NCBI GenBank assembly: GCA_033721915.1
Contig: JAWWAC010000049.1
Span: 1-22,396, forward strand
DNA length: 22,396 nucleotides
Direction of reading: 5' to 3'
DNA from: REBR01 sp033721915
GTDB lineage: Bacteria > Pseudomonadota > Gammaproteobacteria > Pseudomonadales > Oleiphilaceae
Shown here: piece by piece, positions 19,782-22,396 of the stretch
How positions within the stretch are numbered: the stretch's first letter is position 1
Layout of the letters: each line of letters begins with the position of its first letter
Made by a program: the position numbers and the translations under genes
Notes under the pieces: generated by a model
Seen by the model: only the letters and a program-made list of their open reading frames with translations
Told to the model about the DNA's origin: nothing
The model's database searches: none

Positions 19782-22396
19782 ATGAAAAGAATGCTAATCA
19801 ACGCAACCCACCAGGAAGAGTTGCGTGTTGCTCTCGTCGATGGTCAGAAGCTGTACGATCTGGATATTGAATCCAGCACCCGTGAACAGAAAAAATCCAA
19901 CATCTACAAGGGACGCATTACCCGGGTCGAACCCAGTCTTGAAGCCGCTTTTGTGGACTACGGCTCCGAGCGCCACGGCTTTCTCCCCCTGAAGGAAATC
20001 GCTCCGGAATATTTCCGCAAGTCACCGGACCAGATCGAAGGCAAGATCAACATCAAGGATGTGGTCAGCGAAGGCCTTGAGGTGATTGTGCAGGTGGACA
20101 AGGAAGAGCGCGGCAACAAGGGCGCTGCACTGACCACCTTTATCACACTGGCCGGGCGCTACCTGGTTCTGATGCCCAACAACCCCCGTGCCGGCGGCAT
20201 TTCCCGGCGCATCGAAGGTGATGAGCGCAGCCAGCTGAAAGACGCCATGAGCGGCGTCACCGTGCCCAAGGCCATGGGCGTGATTGTGCGCACCGCCGGC
20301 GTTGGCCGTGAATCGGAAGAGCTGCAGTGGGACCTGGATTACCTGCTGCAGTTCTGGACCGCCATTACCGAGGCGGCAAAGGCCCGCAAGGCGCCCTTCC
20401 TGATCTACCAGGAAAGCAATGTCATTATCCGCGCCGTCAGGGATTACCTGCGCCAGGACATCGCCGAGGTCATGATCGACTCCAAGACGGTCTATGACGA
20501 CGTGCTGAACTTTGTCCGCGCCGTCATGCCCAGCTTCGAGAACCGCATCAAGCTCTACACCGACAACATCCCGCTGCTGAGCCGCTACCAGATCGAAGGA
20601 CAGATCGAGACCGCCTTCCAGCGGGAAGTGAAGCTGCCTTCCGGCGGCTCCATTGTGATCGATCCGACCGAGGCCCTGGTGTCCATTGACATCAACTCCT
20701 CCCGCGCCACCAAGGGCGGTGATATCGAGGAAACCGCCCTGCAGACCAACCTGGAAGCGGCGGACGAGATCGCACGCCAGCTGCGCCTGCGGGATATGGG
20801 CGGCCTGATTGTCATCGACTTTATCGACATGTCCCCCAACCGCAACCAGCGGGAAGTGGAGCAGCGCATGCGCCAGGCCCTGGAGCTGGACCGGGCCCGT
20901 GTGCAGCTGGGCAAGATTTCCCGCTTCGGTCTGCTGGAAATGTCCCGTCAGCGCCTGCGCCCCTCACTGGGCGAGACCCGCAGCGAAGTCTGCCCGCGCT
21001 GTAATGGACAGGGCACCATCCGCAGCATCGAGTCACTGGCACTGAGCATCATGCGACTCATGTACGAGGAAGCCTCCAAGGACAAGACCGCCGAAGTGCG
21101 GGCCCTGGTGCCGGTTTCCGTGGCCGCGTTCCTGCTCAACGAAAAACGCCAGGAGCTCAATGAGATCGAGGCGCGGGAAAAGGTCAAGGTACTGGTCATT
21201 CCCTCAATGAGCCTGGAAACCCCCCATTTTGAAGTCCAGCGCCTGCGCGAGGACGATGCCGCCGTGGCCGAGGGGGAGTCCAGCTTCGAGATTTCCGCCC
21301 GCACCGACCAGAGCCAGGAGGACGAAGTCCACCAGGTGATCACCAAGGAAGTGGTCCGCGAAGAGGCGGCCGTGAAATCGGTGATTCCGACGCCGGCCCC
21401 CAGGCCGGCCGCCAAGGCCAAGGAAGCCCCCGCTGAACCGTCCCGGCCTGCGGCGGCGGCTTCGGCCACGCCGGCACCGGCAAGCCTCCCCGTGGACAGC
21501 TTCTGGAAGCGCCTGGGCAAGGCCATCAGCGCCTTTGTCAAAGGCCCTGAAACCACCGGAACCCAGTCCCGCAGCGGCTCACCACGCTCTCCACAGGAGC
21601 GGCCCCGCATCGGTGAAGCGGATGCGGCGCCGGTGCCGGATCGCAGTGCCGGACCCCGCGGCGACAGCGGTGCTGAAAGCGGCGGGCAGGATCAGGACAG
21701 GAATCGCGGTGAGCGCCGCGGTGGCCGCGGCGGCCAGCGCCGTGGTGGCCAGGGTGGACAGGGCCGCAACCGTCCCCAGAATCGCGATGGCGGCAAGCCC
21801 CAGGAGAAATCCAGGGACAATCGTCAGGACAACCAGAAAAAGCCGGAGGAGTCCCGCAAGGGTCGCGGACCCAGGTCCGATGACAGCCCGAGGAAAGACA
21901 GCGCCAGGACAGAAAGCGCTGGCGGCGACAACAAGGCCCCACAGCAGTCCGGCGATGACAGTGCCAAACCGGCCTCTGAAAGCCGCCACAGCCGCCCACG
22001 CCGTCAACGCAACCGGGACGGCTCCCCTGTCAGCAAAAAGGATGAGTCCCTGAGCCAGGAGCAAGGCGACCGGAAGCCGGAGACTACTGACCAGGAGCAG
22101 ACCAGGCAGGAATCACCGAAGCAGAAGGCTCCAAAGCAGGAAGAGCCCAAGCAGGAGGCTCCCAAGCAGGAAGAGCCCAAGCAGGAGGCTCCCAAGCAGG
22201 ATGAGCCCAAGCAGGGGGCTCCCAAGCAGGAAGCCCCCAAGCAGGAAGCCCCCAAGCAGGAGGCTCCCAAGCAGGAAGCCCCCAAGAAGGAGGCTCCAAA
22301 GCAGGAAGCCCCCAAGCAGGAGGCTCCCAAGCAGGAAGCTCCCAAGCAGGAAGCTCCCAAGCAGGAGGAGCCCAAGCAGGAGGCTCCCAAGCAGGA
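19782..22396 (+). CDS. rne: Ribonuclease E, 3' end beyond window
   Basis: RNase E is the essential endoribonuclease of the degradosome, acting in rRNA/tRNA processing and mRNA decay. The 871 visible codons begin MKRMLINATHQEELRVALVD, as in E. coli. The catalytic half is conserved with identical numbering: Asp303 (SIDINSSRATKGG) and Asp346 (VIDFIDM) bind metal, and Cys404/Cys407 (CPRCNG) form the zinc link. The C-terminal half has an amphipathic SFWKRLGKAISAFVKG at about 573-588, a likely membrane anchor. An Arg/Gly-rich RNA-binding segment follows at about 640-670. From residue 779 there are tandem PKQEA-like pentapeptides, still running at the window edge. There is only a weak ribosome binding site, and a pyrimidine tract precedes the ATG. 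Confidence 0.97.
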   Translation, partial: MKRMLINATHQEELRVALVDGQKLYDLDIESSTREQKKSNIYKGRITRVEPSLEAAFVDYGSERHGFLPLKEIAPEYFRKSPDQIEGKINIKDVVSEGLEVIVQVDKEERGNKGAALTTFITLAGRYLVLMPNNPRAGGISRRIEGDERSQLKDAMSGVTVPKAMGVIVRTAGVGRESEELQWDLDYLLQFWTAITEAAKARKAPFLIYQESNVIIRAVRDYLRQDIAEVMIDSKTVYDDVLNFVRAVMPSFENRIKLYTDNIPLLSRYQIEGQIETAFQREVKLPSGGSIVIDPTEALVSIDINSSRATKGGDIEETALQTNLEAADEIARQLRLRDMGGLIVIDFIDMSPNRNQREVEQRMRQALELDRARVQLGKISRFGLLEMSRQRLRPSLGETRSEVCPRCNGQGTIRSIESLALSIMRLMYEEASKDKTAEVRALVPVSVAAFLLNEKRQELNEIEAREKVKVLVIPSMSLETPHFEVQRLREDDAAVAEGESSFEISARTDQSQEDEVHQVITKEVVREEAAVKSVIPTPAPRPAAKAKEAPAEPSRPAAAASATPAPASLPVDSFWKRLGKAISAFVKGPETTGTQSRSGSPRSPQERPRIGEADAAPVPDRSAGPRGDSGAESGGQDQDRNRGERRGGRGGQRRGGQGGQGRNRPQNRDGGKPQEKSRDNRQDNQKKPEESRKGRGPRSDDSPRKDSARTESAGGDNKAPQQSGDDSAKPASESRHSRPRRQRNRDGSPVSKKDESLSQEQGDRKPETTDQEQTRQESPKQKAPKQEEPKQEAPKQEEPKQEAPKQDEPKQGAPKQEAPKQEAPKQEAPKQEAPKKEAPKQEAPKQEAPKQEAPKQEAPKQEEPKQEAPKQ
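22116..22396 (+). repeat. 15-bp tandem repeat encoding PKQEA/PKQEE in rne
   Basis: Eighteen complete 15-base units run from 22116 to 22385, and a nineteenth starts at 22386. The consensus is CCC AAG CAG GAR GCY. Protein variants are PKQEA (most), PKQEE, PKQKA, PKQDE, PKQGA and PKKEA. Codon choice within units is nearly identical, which points to recent expansion by slippage or recombination rather than old divergence. The true array length may be misassembled or longer, because it runs off the edge. Confidence 0.95.

Noticed and set aside
22004..22390. Minus-strand frame with CLGAS repeats at the right edge
   Set aside because: It is the reverse reading of the PKQEA-coding array in rne; the periodicity comes from the 15-base repeat.
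22116..22396. Possible CRISPR array at the right edge
   Set aside because: Units are 15 bases, contiguous, without spacers, and in frame with rne.

Overview
The window looks like core chromosome of a fairly GC-rich gammaproteobacterium. The block rluC - HAD phosphatase - sppA - yceD - rpmF - plsX - fabD - fabG - acpP - fabF - pabC - mltG - tmk, with rne divergent from rluC, is the usual gammaproteobacterial fatty-acid/cell-envelope cluster. It is in the Pseudomonas-like form, with no fabH between plsX and fabD. I cannot name the genus; a marine or halophilic Pseudomonadales/Oceanospirillales-type organism is a guess.

Layout, left to right. Positions 1-167 are intergenic and hold a terminator and a FadR-like box. 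At 168-2927 (-) is a large lipoprotein with a GxSxG motif and no assigned function. Positions 2928-3295 are its regulatory region: promoter, leader hairpin, and a second copy of the intergenic element seen at 1-150. At 3296-8122 (-) are putP and putA, which import proline and oxidise it to glutamate. At 8269-13312 (-) lie tmk, mltG, pabC, fabF, acpP and fabG, and at 13352-17346 (-) fabD, plsX, rpmF, yceD and sppA. At 17427-19072 (-) are a HAD phosphatase and rluC. Positions 19073-19781 are a long non-coding leader for rne. From 19782 (+) rne runs off the right edge.

How the genes work together. FabD, FabG, AcpP and FabF form the type II fatty-acid elongation machinery, and PlsX passes acyl chains to phospholipid synthesis. 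PabC (folate), MltG (peptidoglycan), Tmk (dTTP), ribosomal protein bL32, RluC (23S rRNA pseudouridines) and RNase E (RNA turnover) link growth functions. Stop/start overlaps at fabF/pabC, pabC/mltG, mltG/tmk and rluC/HAD suggest translational coupling. PutA and PutP appear inserted next to this cluster, where many relatives carry holB after tmk.

I found no CRISPR array, insertion sequence, tRNA, rRNA, or clear new defence or mobile system. The most interesting signals are: two equal-spaced copies of an intergenic element carrying a near-consensus FadR half, flanking the lipoprotein gene; a hypervariable-looking 15-bp tandem repeat (PKQEA) in the RNase E tail; a near-leaderless promoter for yceD; RNA hairpins next to the lipoprotein ribosome binding site and between putA and putP; and a strong NCA-CTG codon-pair preference.
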